Below, one piece after another: positions 1 to 7,312 of a stretch of DNA of 15,876 bases. The DNA comes from an uncultured Duncaniella sp. (GTDB taxonomy: Bacteria > Bacteroidota > Bacteroidia > Bacteroidales > Muribaculaceae). Location of the stretch: contig CAJUGS010000047.1 of assembly GCA_910586305.1 (NCBI GenBank), positions 1 to 15,876 on the forward strand. The letters are read 5' to 3'. The notes below the pieces were generated by a model. The model had not been told where the DNA came from. It worked only from the letters and a program-made list of their open reading frames with translations, and did not search any database. Numbering within the stretch: the first letter of the stretch is position 1; each line of letters begins with the position of its first letter. A program made the position numbers and the translations under genes.

Positions 1-236
1 CCGTAGCGGCTCATGAACTTGTCCACGCGACCTGCGGTGTCGACGAGCTTCTGCTTGCCGGTGAAGAAGGGGTGCGAAGAGGAGGTGATTTCAAGCTTCA
101 CGAGGGGATAGGTCACGCCATCAACTTCGATAGTCTCCTTAGAGGCGACAGTGGAACGTGTGATGAAGATCTCATCATTGGACATATCCTTGAATACAAC
201 TTCGCGGTAGTTGGAAGGATGGATATCTGCTTTCAT
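1..236 (-). CDS. rpmE2: 50S ribosomal protein L31 type B (3' end cut by window edge)
   Basis: This encodes a protein of the large ribosomal subunit. The 78 visible residues begin MKADIHPSNYREVVFKDMS and contain SHPFFTGKQKLVDTAGRVDKF, the hallmark of bacterial L31. No cysteines are present, so this is the zinc-independent (type B, C-minus) form, as is usual in Bacteroidetes. The family is about 80-90 residues long, so only a handful of C-terminal residues lie beyond the left edge. The ATG at 234-236 is preceded by an A-rich stretch and no Shine-Dalgarno site, which is normal for the phylum. The gene has its own promoter (315-345) and is separated from the upstream pectate lyase gene by a terminator, so it is a separate transcription unit. 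Confidence 0.96.
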   Translation of the reverse strand, partial: MKADIHPSNYREVVFKDMSNDEIFITRSTVASKETIEVDGVTYPLVKLEITSSSHPFFTGKQKLVDTAGRVDKFMSRY

Positions 237-314
237 TTTTTAGTCGGTGTTTTGATTGATTATCAAAGTGTGTTGAAAATGCGCTGGTAGGGCGCGTTAT
301 TCGTAATGGCGGTG

Positions 315-345
315 CAAAGTTATGAATTTTTCCCATCTCTGCCAA
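315..345 (-). promoter_or_regulatory. Promoter of rpmE2
   Basis: On the minus strand TAACTTTG (315-322) is a perfect Bacteroidetes -7 element (TAnnTTTG). TTG (343-345) lies 20 nt upstream as the -33 element. The predicted transcription start near 309 gives a leader of about 70 nt. The leader contains a short GCGC/GCGC inverted repeat (282-285 with 293-296) that could form a small hairpin. Confidence 0.75.
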
Positions 346-388
346 GCTTTTTAAATGCTAATTTAACGCTTTTCAGACACACGGAGTC

Positions 389-428
389 AAAAATGATGCC
401 GTCCGGCTTTTGACAGACCGGACGGCAT
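389..428 (-). terminator. Rho-independent terminator after the pectate lyase gene
   Basis: A perfect 11-bp inverted repeat (ATGCCGTCCGG at 396-406, CCGGACGGCAT at 418-428) has an 11-nt loop. On the minus strand it is followed by CA and five Ts (389-393). It lies 27 bp past the lyase stop codon and upstream of the rpmE2 promoter, so it insulates rpmE2 from the upstream genes. Confidence 0.85.
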
Positions 429-454
429 GGCATATCAGAGTTTTATAATCCGGA

Positions 455-2695
455 TTATCTTACCACAAACTTCTTTCCGTTCATGATGTAGACACCGGGC
501 TGCAGAGGCTCAGCAACCTCGATACCCTGCAGATTGTAGATTCGTCCGTCACCCTCAGCATCATCACCGGCGGAAATAATGACATCCTCTATTGCCGATG
601 TCGATGTGTGAAGTGTAAATGCGAGAACCAGCTGGTCTCCCTGCGGAGTAAATGTGATTGTATTGCTGACAGGGGTGTCAAACTTCACCTCGTGTACGGT
701 CATGACCGCATCGGGGTTCTTCTTGGGGAACACATACTCACTACCGTCAAGGCCGTTGATTTCACCAAAGTATCCGTCGTTATTTGGATAATTGCAATAT
801 CCCTTGACTGTCATTGAAGTCACGTTTACGCCTGCGGGCAGATTGATGGTAAACTGAACGCCCTTGGAGAATTTAACACATCCGTTATTACCCTTGCTAT
901 AACCTTTGCCGGAGCCATTTGAAATCGAGAATCCGTTGGCAAAGTTCCAAGTTCCGCCGTCTTGGCTGAGATAAGTGTCAGCAGAAAGGTCATAGTTTGA
1001 ACCTGTCACTCCGGGATCATCGGGAATAATCACACCGGGATCATCGGCTTCAAGATTACCCGACAGGAGTTTACCGTCCTTGTTACCCTCCTCCATAATG
1101 TGGGCCACAAGCGAGTTCATGTAAATCTCAAGATTGGAATAGCCGTCAACAAGTATCTTGCCGTCAGCCGCATCGTTGGGATTCAGACCATTCTCTATCT
1201 CCCAATAGTCGGGGATTCCGTCACCGTCTGTATCAACGGGGGCGGACTCTGACTTAAGTTCGGGCCAACCGACAGTGCCTGAAGGAAGCACCACTTGGTC
1301 CTGGCTGTCAATAATTCCGGTGGAGGTGAAAGACGCTGTGCCATTTTTGACATCCTTTGTCACCACTTCGTCATACTCGTCGCGATGGAGCGAGGCTCCG
1401 GCATAAGCCAGCACCTTTTCATATGCCTTCTCAGCCGTGTGGGTAGTGGTATAGAGATACTCTATGGGGGTGTCGATACGCATATCGTTCTTAACATCGT
1501 CATTGAAAGTACCGTCGTTGCCCTTGGTATCTACCTGGCTGTACATTCCGGTAGTCCAGTTGTCGGCAGTCACATTGGCATCCTGGGGGTTCACATTGCC
1601 CTTGACATAGAATGTGCCCCACTTATGGAGCATCTTTTTCCAGTCGTTCCACTGCACACGAATTGTCTTTCCATCCACAGTGATGTTGTTGGCCTCCATA
1701 TCAATCACATAGCTCTTGCCGCCAAATTTAACGACATTTTCACCGTCAACACGTCCGCCCGAAATATCGCCCTTCTTGTAGGAAGTGCCGAGAGAAGCAT
1801 TGATTGCAGAAGCTGTCTTATCCTTGTCGAGGCAATAATCGACAGTACGGATACCTATACCCGCGATGCGCGACTTGCGGTTGTTCTTTGTCAGACCGGG
1901 CTTATAGTAATTGTTGACGATGTTCACATTCATGCCCTCACCGCCATAACAACCATTTGTACCATAGTTGTAAATCACATTATTGCGGAGGTCCATACGC
2001 TCGTCGGTCTGCGTGCCCGGACGCGGGCCAAGGCGCGGTGTACGAGACGAGTGGTTGGCTATGAGGTTATGATGGTAGCTCGCACCGCTGCCACCCCAGT
2101 TACCACCATATCCGTGCGCACCCTTGGAGTGGCCGGAATTCTGAAGCGAATGAGAGGCAATACACCACTGCACGGTGATGTCAGAACTGCCGTAGACCGA
2201 AAGGCACTCGTCGATACTCCAGCTAACCGAGCAGTGGTCTACTATGATATTCTTGCGGTCCATACCTCCAAGGCCGTCACCCTCATGATGAGCCACCTGG
2301 CGGTTGCCAAGACGGAATCGCATGAAACGCACGATGACATTGTTGGCCGAAATCTGGAACGGATAGTCAGCTATACAGATACCGTCGCCAGGAGCTGTCT
2401 GACCGGCAATGGTGACATCGCCGTTTTTCAACCTCAGTTCGCTCTTCAGATATATGGTTCCCGACACATCGAAAACGATTGTGCGCTTGCCACTTCTGCC
2501 GACGGCATAGCGGAACGACCCGGGCTCATTGTTATCCTCGAGAGTGGTGACATGATAGACAGCTCCACCGCGACCACCCGTGGTCATACGTCCATAACCT
2601 TCTGCGCCCGGGAAAGCCTCGCGCTGAGCCGAGACTCCGACAGGAGCAAGAAAGGCCATGGCCGCAACGATAATTGCAAATGTAGATTTTTTCAT
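455..2695 (-). CDS. Secreted PL1-family pectate lyase with C-terminal extension
   Basis: This is a likely exported polysaccharide lyase that cleaves pectate (polygalacturonate) by beta-elimination. Residues 1-23 form a signal peptide (MKK, hydrophobic core, VSA cleavage site). The mature protein opens with AFPGAEGYG and a GGRGG motif, typical of Bacteroidetes PL1 enzymes. The parallel beta-helix carries the family signatures IIVDHCSVSW (150-159, the vWiDH motif) and HHN with SRTPRLGPRPG (208-227, the RxPR motif with the catalytic arginine). Residues 488-499 (DTDGDGIPDYWE) are a calcium-binding, thrombospondin-3-like segment, followed by the DGYSNLEIYMNSL segment common in these lyases. A linker with two DDPGV repeats leads to a C-terminal beta-rich module (about 565-708). 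The tail (about 717-746, YNLQGIEVAEPLQPGVYIMNG) resembles a short type IX-like sorting signal. The gene starts 43 bp after pyrF with no clear promoter. No SusC/SusD genes are nearby. The exact substrate is not shown by the sequence. Confidence 0.9.
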   Translation of the reverse strand: MKKSTFAIIVAAMAFLAPVGVSAQREAFPGAEGYGRMTTGGRGGAVYHVTTLEDNNEPGSFRYAVGRSGKRTIVFDVSGTIYLKSELRLKNGDVTIAGQTAPGDGICIADYPFQISANNVIVRFMRFRLGNRQVAHHEGDGLGGMDRKNIIVDHCSVSWSIDECLSVYGSSDITVQWCIASHSLQNSGHSKGAHGYGGNWGGSGASYHHNLIANHSSRTPRLGPRPGTQTDERMDLRNNVIYNYGTNGCYGGEGMNVNIVNNYYKPGLTKNNRKSRIAGIGIRTVDYCLDKDKTASAINASLGTSYKKGDISGGRVDGENVVKFGGKSYVIDMEANNITVDGKTIRVQWNDWKKMLHKWGTFYVKGNVNPQDANVTADNWTTGMYSQVDTKGNDGTFNDDVKNDMRIDTPIEYLYTTTHTAEKAYEKVLAYAGASLHRDEYDEVVTKDVKNGTASFTSTGIIDSQDQVVLPSGTVGWPELKSESAPVDTDGDGIPDYWEIENGLNPNDAADGKILVDGYSNLEIYMNSLVAHIMEEGNKDGKLLSGNLEADDPGVIIPDDPGVTGSNYDLSADTYLSQDGGTWNFANGFSISNGSGKGYSKGNNGCVKFSKGVQFTINLPAGVNVTSMTVKGYCNYPNNDGYFGEINGLDGSEYVFPKKNPDAVMTVHEVKFDTPVSNTITFTPQGDQLVLAFTLHTSTSAIEDVIISAGDDAEGDGRIYNLQGIEVAEPLQPGVYIMNGKKFVVR
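1011..1047 (-). repeat. Short direct repeat encoding the lyase linker
   Basis: The 13-mer ccgggatcatcgg occurs at 1011-1023 and again at 1035-1047, a 24-bp period. On the minus strand it encodes two successive octapeptides beginning DDPGV (residues 552-556 and 559-563 in the linker region). It marks the boundary between the catalytic part and the C-terminal beta-rich module and is probably a flexible acidic linker. Confidence 0.7.
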
Positions 2696-2738
2696 GCTAA
2701 TAGATATAAGGTGTTGTTTGAAAGAGTCGGTGATCAGC

Positions 2739-3569
2739 TCACACGATGCCGTGGACCGAAAGAAGTATGGTCATGTGGTCACGGAGTTTGCGCGCCTCTG
2801 AAGCTGCAGCCTCGGCAAAATCCTCACCCTGTGATGCATAGATAATGCCTCGCGATGAATTGACAAGTAGTCCGCAGTCACGGTTGATACCCCACTTCAC
2901 CACTTCTTCAAGACTGCCGCCCTGTGCGCCAACACCGGGAACAAGCAGGAAGTTGTCCGGAGCTACACGGCGCACCTCGGAGAACATAGCGCCCTGAGTG
3001 GCTCCGACCACGAACATGAGGTTGTCGGCATCGCCCCACTTACGGGCAGTCTCGAGAACGTGCTCAAATACTCGTGTGCCGGTAACATCATTGAGGAACT
3101 GGAAGTCACGACTACCTGGATTGGAGGTCAGTGCAAGAAGGATAACCCACTTGCCTTCATACTCCATGAACGGTTTCACGCTGTCGAATCCCATATACGG
3201 AGCGACTGTGAGAGCGTCAACGTCAAGGTTCTCAAAAAATGCACGCGCATAGAGCGACGATGTGTTGCCTATATCGCCGCGCTTGGCATCGGCTATGATG
3301 AACTGGTCGGGGTAGTTATTGCGGATATACTCCACTGTGCGGTCAAGATCCTCCCATCCCTTCACGCCACGGCTCTCGTAGAAGGCCGTGTTGGGCTTAT
3401 AAGCCACGCAATAAGGCGCTGTCGCGTCAATAATGGCTTTGTTGAATTCGAAGACTGCATCCTTGTTAGCACGCAGATGCTCGGGGATCTTCTTTATATC
3501 AGTGTCAAGTCCGACGCAGAGAAAAGAACCCTTTTTGCGGATATTCTCAATAAGTTGTGTGCGGTTCAT
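2739..3569 (-). CDS. pyrF: Orotidine 5'-phosphate decarboxylase
   Basis: This enzyme catalyses the last step of de novo UMP synthesis, decarboxylating orotidine monophosphate to UMP in the cytoplasm. The 276-residue protein is a TIM barrel of the longer (type 2) subfamily found in Bacteroidetes and actinobacteria. The catalytic motif DAKRGDIGNTS begins at residue 94 and carries the Asp-x-Lys-x-x-Asp array. The phosphate-binding end is formed by PGVGAQGG (211-218) and NSSRGIIYAS (237-246). The N-terminal FLCVGLDTD is also typical. The gene lies 39 bp downstream of prfA with no -7 box in the gap, so the two are probably co-transcribed. The start ATG is well supported because MNRTQLIENIRKKGSFLCVGLD aligns with the usual N terminus. 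Confidence 0.96.
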   Translation of the reverse strand: MNRTQLIENIRKKGSFLCVGLDTDIKKIPEHLRANKDAVFEFNKAIIDATAPYCVAYKPNTAFYESRGVKGWEDLDRTVEYIRNNYPDQFIIADAKRGDIGNTSSLYARAFFENLDVDALTVAPYMGFDSVKPFMEYEGKWVILLALTSNPGSRDFQFLNDVTGTRVFEHVLETARKWGDADNLMFVVGATQGAMFSEVRRVAPDNFLLVPGVGAQGGSLEEVVKWGINRDCGLLVNSSRGIIYASQGEDFAEAAASEARKLRDHMTILLSVHGIV

Positions 3570-3608
3570 AAAAGGTGTATATGATTGGTTGTTAGTTGGC
3601 TTGTATTG

Positions 3609-4718
3609 TCAGATTTCGGCCGCTTTGAGCTTCTCGGCATTCTCGGCGATAGTAAGCTGGTCGATCACATCCTGTATATCGCCGTCCATGAAAGCCTGAA
3701 GATTATAGATTGTATAATTGATTCGATGGTCAGTGATACGTCCCTGAGGATAATTGTATGTTCGTATCTTGGCCGAGCGGTCACCGGTGGACACCATGGT
3801 CTTACGTCGCGAAGCGATATCGTCGATGTACTTCTGATGCTCTTTGTCATAAATGAAAGTACGGAGACGGCTGAGAGCCCTCTCCTTGTTCTTAGGCTGG
3901 TCGCGGGTCTCGGTACACTCTATGAGTATCTCTTCGGTCTCTCCGGTGTTGGGGTTGCGCCACATATAGCGTAGTCGTACACCAGACTCCACCTTGTTCA
4001 CGTTCTGACCTCCGGCGCCACCCGAGCGGAAAGTATCCCACTTGATTTCGCCTTCATTAATTTCCACATCGAAAGGCTCTGCCTCCGGGAGCACAGCCAC
4101 TGTCGCCGCAGAAGTATGCACACGACCCTGTGTCTCGGTAGCAGGGACACGCTGTACACGGTGAACACCGCTCTCGTACTTAAGAGTACCATACACATTG
4201 TCACCTGTCACACTGACAACGATTTCCTTGAAGCCTCCGGCAGCCCCTTCGCTACAGCTCGTGACCGCCACACTCCAACCTTTCGACTCGCAGTATTTGG
4301 AATACATCTTAAAGAGGTCTCCGGCAAAAATAGCGGCCTCGTCACCGCCTGTTCCACCACGAATCTCAAGCACCACATTCTTGCCGTCCTCGGGATCAGC
4401 AGGAACGAGCAAGAGTTTTATCTCCTCCTCGAGACCCGGGAGCGCATCGGTTGCCTCGTCGAGCTCCTCCTTGGCCATTTGTCTCAGTTCGTGGTCACTC
4501 TCTGTCTCGAGCACCTCGCGGGCCTCGGATATATTGCCGAGAAGCGAGCGGTACCGACGGGTCACCGCTGTGAGCTTCTCAAGGTCTTTGTATTCTTTAG
4601 TCAGCTTGACATAGCGTTTCATGTCAGCTATGACATCTGGATCGGTAATCAGAGTTGAAACTTCTTCAAACCGGGACTCAATGCCGTCAAGACGCGCCAA
4701 AAGTGAATTGTCTGCCAT
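3609..4718 (-). CDS. prfA: Peptide chain release factor 1
   Basis: RF1 recognises UAA and UAG stop codons on the ribosome and triggers release of the peptide. With the start used here the protein has 369 residues, close to the family's usual 355-370. The anticodon-like PAT tripeptide (RVPATETQGRVHTSA, residues 192-194) marks RF1 rather than RF2, whose motif is SPF. The catalytic GGQ is at 236-238 within RSGGAGGQNVNKVESGVR. An in-frame ATG lies further upstream (4763), but the promoter -7 box at 4741-4748 lies between the two, so the downstream ATG (MADNSLLARL) is chosen. No internal frameshift is present, as expected: programmed frameshifting belongs to RF2. Confidence 0.96.
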   Translation of the reverse strand: MADNSLLARLDGIESRFEEVSTLITDPDVIADMKRYVKLTKEYKDLEKLTAVTRRYRSLLGNISEAREVLETESDHELRQMAKEELDEATDALPGLEEEIKLLLVPADPEDGKNVVLEIRGGTGGDEAAIFAGDLFKMYSKYCESKGWSVAVTSCSEGAAGGFKEIVVSVTGDNVYGTLKYESGVHRVQRVPATETQGRVHTSAATVAVLPEAEPFDVEINEGEIKWDTFRSGGAGGQNVNKVESGVRLRYMWRNPNTGETEEILIECTETRDQPKNKERALSRLRTFIYDKEHQKYIDDIASRRKTMVSTGDRSAKIRTYNYPQGRITDHRINYTIYNLQAFMDGDIQDVIDQLTIAENAEKLKAAEI

Positions 4719-4740
4719 TGCAAAATGTACTATTATTTTG

Positions 4741-4748
4741 CAAAGGTA
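4741..4748 (-). promoter_or_regulatory. Probable -7 box of the prfA-pyrF unit
   Basis: TACCTTTG on the minus strand matches the TAnnTTTG consensus exactly. It sits in the 52-bp gap between thrC and prfA, leaving a leader of roughly 15-20 nt before the prfA ATG. I see no good -33 element: the nearest TTTG is about 25 nt upstream rather than 19-21. Strength is therefore uncertain, and read-through from thrC is also possible because no terminator is visible. Confidence 0.6.
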
Positions 4749-4770
4749 GCAATTTTTCCGCAATTATCTA

Positions 4771-6078
4771 TTACAAAAGTTGTTCCAAATACTGTTTAAA
4801 GTATTTAAACTCCTTATCCATAGCCACCGACATCTTCTCGCCATTCATGAATGCGGCCAGACGCGGAGGAATCTCAACATCACGCCCGGTTATTGAGGAC
4901 ACTGTATCACGGAATTTAGCCGGATGTGCCGTTTCAAGGAATACACCTGTTTCGCCGGGATTCAACTGCTCGCGAAGAGCCCGATAGGCACAGGCCCCGT
5001 GTGGGTCAAGCAGATAACCCGTGCGCTCATAACACTCCTTTATAGTGTCGGCGATTTCATCATCGGAATAAGCGGCTCCTGATATAAGAGACACAACATC
5101 AGCATGATTCGCCCCATAAAGGTCAAGAATGCGGGCAAAGTTACTTGGATCCCCCACATCCATGGCATTAGCTATAGTGGGAGTGCTCGGACGAGGTGAG
5201 TAAACACCCGTAGAAAGATAATTGTAGAAAATATCGTTAGCATTGTTGGCCGCGACAAACCTCTTGACAGGAAGTCCCATCCGGTGAGCAATAAGCCCGG
5301 CTGTAAGATTCCCGAAGTTACCACTCGGCACACACACGACCACATCATTCCCTACCCCTTTTGACTTTAAAGCCGCATAGGCGTTGAAATAGTAGAAGGA
5401 CTGGGGCAGAAAACGGGCCACATTGATGGAGTTGGCCGAAGTAAGCAACAACCGGTTGTTGAGTTCTTCATCCATAAACGCACTCTTCACGAGCCGCTGA
5501 CAATCATCGAACGTGCCATCAACCTCTATGGCCGTAATATTGTCGCCAAGCGTTGCGAACTGACACTCCTGGATGGGGCTGACCTTGCCTTTAGGATAGA
5601 GCACATGGACTTTTATCCCGTCAACGCCAAGAAATCCGTTGGCAACAGCCGAGCCGGTGTCACCGCTTGTGGCAACAAGCACATGAACCATGCGCCGGTC
5701 CGAACCACGATTTATAAAATACCGTAGCAGACGCGCCATAAAACGAGCACCAACATCTTTAAACGCCAACGTTGGACCGTGGAAAAGCTCAAGACTATAG
5801 ATTCCGCTTTCCACCTCCACCACAGGCGTGGGAAAAGAGAGAGTGTCGCGCACTATGTCCTCAAGAGCATCACGCTCGACATCCTCGCCAAAGAAACATC
5901 GCGCCACACAGACAGCTATCTCATGAAACGACATTTTGTCAATATCTTCAAAAAATCCCGCAGGCATTCGTTCGATTCTCTCCGGCATGAAGAGTCCGCG
6001 ATCTGAAGCAAGTCCCTTGACCACTGCCTCCTGCAGGGTGGCTTCGGGTACATTGTGGTTGGTGCTGTAATATTTCAT
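4771..6078 (-). CDS. thrC: Threonine synthase
   Basis: This PLP enzyme converts O-phosphohomoserine to threonine and phosphate, the last step of threonine synthesis. It is a 435-residue cytoplasmic protein. The N terminus MKYYSTNH is typical of the family. The PLP-binding lysine is K107 in GPTLAFKDVGARF. The phosphate/PLP loop ATSGDTGSAVANG lies at 136-148, and a second glycine-rich motif is CVPSGNFGNLTAGL (about residue 252 on). The length fits the bacterial class of about 430 residues. It lies 7 bp after the apgM-like gene, as the third gene of a thr operon. Confidence 0.96.
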   Translation of the reverse strand: MKYYSTNHNVPEATLQEAVVKGLASDRGLFMPERIERMPAGFFEDIDKMSFHEIAVCVARCFFGEDVERDALEDIVRDTLSFPTPVVEVESGIYSLELFHGPTLAFKDVGARFMARLLRYFINRGSDRRMVHVLVATSGDTGSAVANGFLGVDGIKVHVLYPKGKVSPIQECQFATLGDNITAIEVDGTFDDCQRLVKSAFMDEELNNRLLLTSANSINVARFLPQSFYYFNAYAALKSKGVGNDVVVCVPSGNFGNLTAGLIAHRMGLPVKRFVAANNANDIFYNYLSTGVYSPRPSTPTIANAMDVGDPSNFARILDLYGANHADVVSLISGAAYSDDEIADTIKECYERTGYLLDPHGACAYRALREQLNPGETGVFLETAHPAKFRDTVSSITGRDVEIPPRLAAFMNGEKMSVAMDKEFKYFKQYLEQLL

Positions 6079-6085
6079 TGTCGTT

Positions 6086-7312
6086 TCAATTAATTTTCAT
6101 AAATTCTCTCATAAACTCCCCTACGCCTAAGTGGCCGTAAGCGCCAGCAGCACAGTCCTTCTCAGTATACGCCGAAACAGAGTCGGGACTAATACCCTTG
6201 TACCATATTGCAAACGGGACCGGCTCGCCCTTGTGCACACGCAGCTCCACCGGAGTAGCATGGTCGGGGAGAAGAGCCACGGCCACTGGCTCAGGCCAAG
6301 CGGACAGCTCGTCAAGAATCGGCCTTACAATACGACGGTCGAGAAACTCTATTGCTTTGACTTTTAAATCAACATCTCCGTCGTGTCCGGCCTCATCTGT
6401 AGCCTCGATGTGAAGAAACACGAAGTCGTGACTTCGCAGAGCGTCAATCGCCGCCGCAGCTTTCCCTTCGTAGTTGGTGTCGGCAAGTCCTGTCGCACCG
6501 TCGACTTCAACCACATTGAGTCCGGCATAACGGCCTATACCTTTGATAAGGTCCACGGCGGTAATCACAGCTCCCGACCTTATAGCCGGAAACATCTCAG
6601 AAAGAGGGCGCATAGCCGGACGATATCCCGGACTCCATGGCCAGATGGAATTGGCCACCACTCCACGTGAAGTATTGAAAGGATGCCGGGCCAATACATC
6701 CTGAGACCTGAGCACAAGATCGTTGACAAGAGCAGCCGTCTCAGCAGGGGTCATGCGTCCCGCTTCGACAGGGGCATCAGCCATAGGCCTTACGAGACAC
6801 TCACGCCACTCTTCGCCCGGATGGTCGTGAGGAGGAGCACACTCTATATATTTGCTCCCGCCTTCTATAACAAGCAGATGGCGGTATTGTATTCCGGGAA
6901 TAAACTTAACCTTCTCCGAACCAAGAGCCTTGTCAAGAGCCTCTATCAGCACTGCCCCTTCAGCAGTAGACAGATGGCCGCCGTGATGATTGGCAATCTT
7001 CCCATCCGAGAGCGTGACGATATTGCAACGCATAGCCATATCATGTGGCTGCATCTCATAGCCTATACTCGCAGCCTCAAGCGGGCCGCGCCCCTCATAT
7101 ACGTCTGACAGATCATATCCGAGTATCGAGGTATTTGCCACCTCACTCCCGGCTTGAAAGCCATCCGGTATGGTCGAAAGACAACCGTTGCATCCGTCAC
7201 GAGCAATGGTGTCAAATGACGGTGTGGAGGCATATTCCAGCGGGGTCTTTCCTCCAAGACACGCCACCGGATAGTCGCTCATTCCGTCTCCTAATATTAT
7301 AAGGTGCTTCAT
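6086..7312 (-). CDS. Phosphoglycerate-mutase-like phosphotransferase; likely alternative homoserine kinase
   Basis: This 408-residue protein belongs to the archaeal-type cofactor-independent phosphoglycerate mutase (ApgM) group of the alkaline phosphatase superfamily. The two-metal site can be read directly: D9 in LGDGMSD, nucleophile S56 in AGSEVANTSILGYD, D306 and H310 in ATDEAGHDGD, D350-H351 in LPDHATPVE, and H360 in RVHKGEPVPF. It sits exactly where thrB would be expected, between thrA (TGATG stop/start overlap) and thrC (7 bp away). No GHMP-type homoserine kinase is present in this operon. In other Bacteroidetes, members at this position have been proposed to phosphorylate homoserine. 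I infer the same role here: homoserine to O-phosphohomoserine. A glycolytic mutase role is the alternative. Family assignment is sure; substrate is not. Confidence 0.85.
   Translation of the reverse strand: MKHLIILGDGMSDYPVACLGGKTPLEYASTPSFDTIARDGCNGCLSTIPDGFQAGSEVANTSILGYDLSDVYEGRGPLEAASIGYEMQPHDMAMRCNIVTLSDGKIANHHGGHLSTAEGAVLIEALDKALGSEKVKFIPGIQYRHLLVIEGGSKYIECAPPHDHPGEEWRECLVRPMADAPVEAGRMTPAETAALVNDLVLRSQDVLARHPFNTSRGVVANSIWPWSPGYRPAMRPLSEMFPAIRSGAVITAVDLIKGIGRYAGLNVVEVDGATGLADTNYEGKAAAAIDALRSHDFVFLHIEATDEAGHDGDVDLKVKAIEFLDRRIVRPILDELSAWPEPVAVALLPDHATPVELRVHKGEPVPFAIWYKGISPDSVSAYTEKDCAAGAYGHLGVGEFMREFMKIN

Noticed and set aside
1295..2845. 516-codon open frame on the plus strand, antisense to the pectate lyase and the end of pyrF
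   Set aside because: The translation has no recognisable motif, while the opposite strand encodes a clear PL1 enzyme with a signal peptide. Long antisense frames are common opposite G+C-moderate genes with biased third positions.
3060..3584. 174-codon plus-strand frame opposite pyrF
   Set aside because: It mirrors the coding strand of pyrF, has no start signal and no family features.
4116..4658. 180-codon plus-strand frame opposite prfA
   Set aside because: It is a shadow of the well-supported RF1 gene, with no motif and no promoter.
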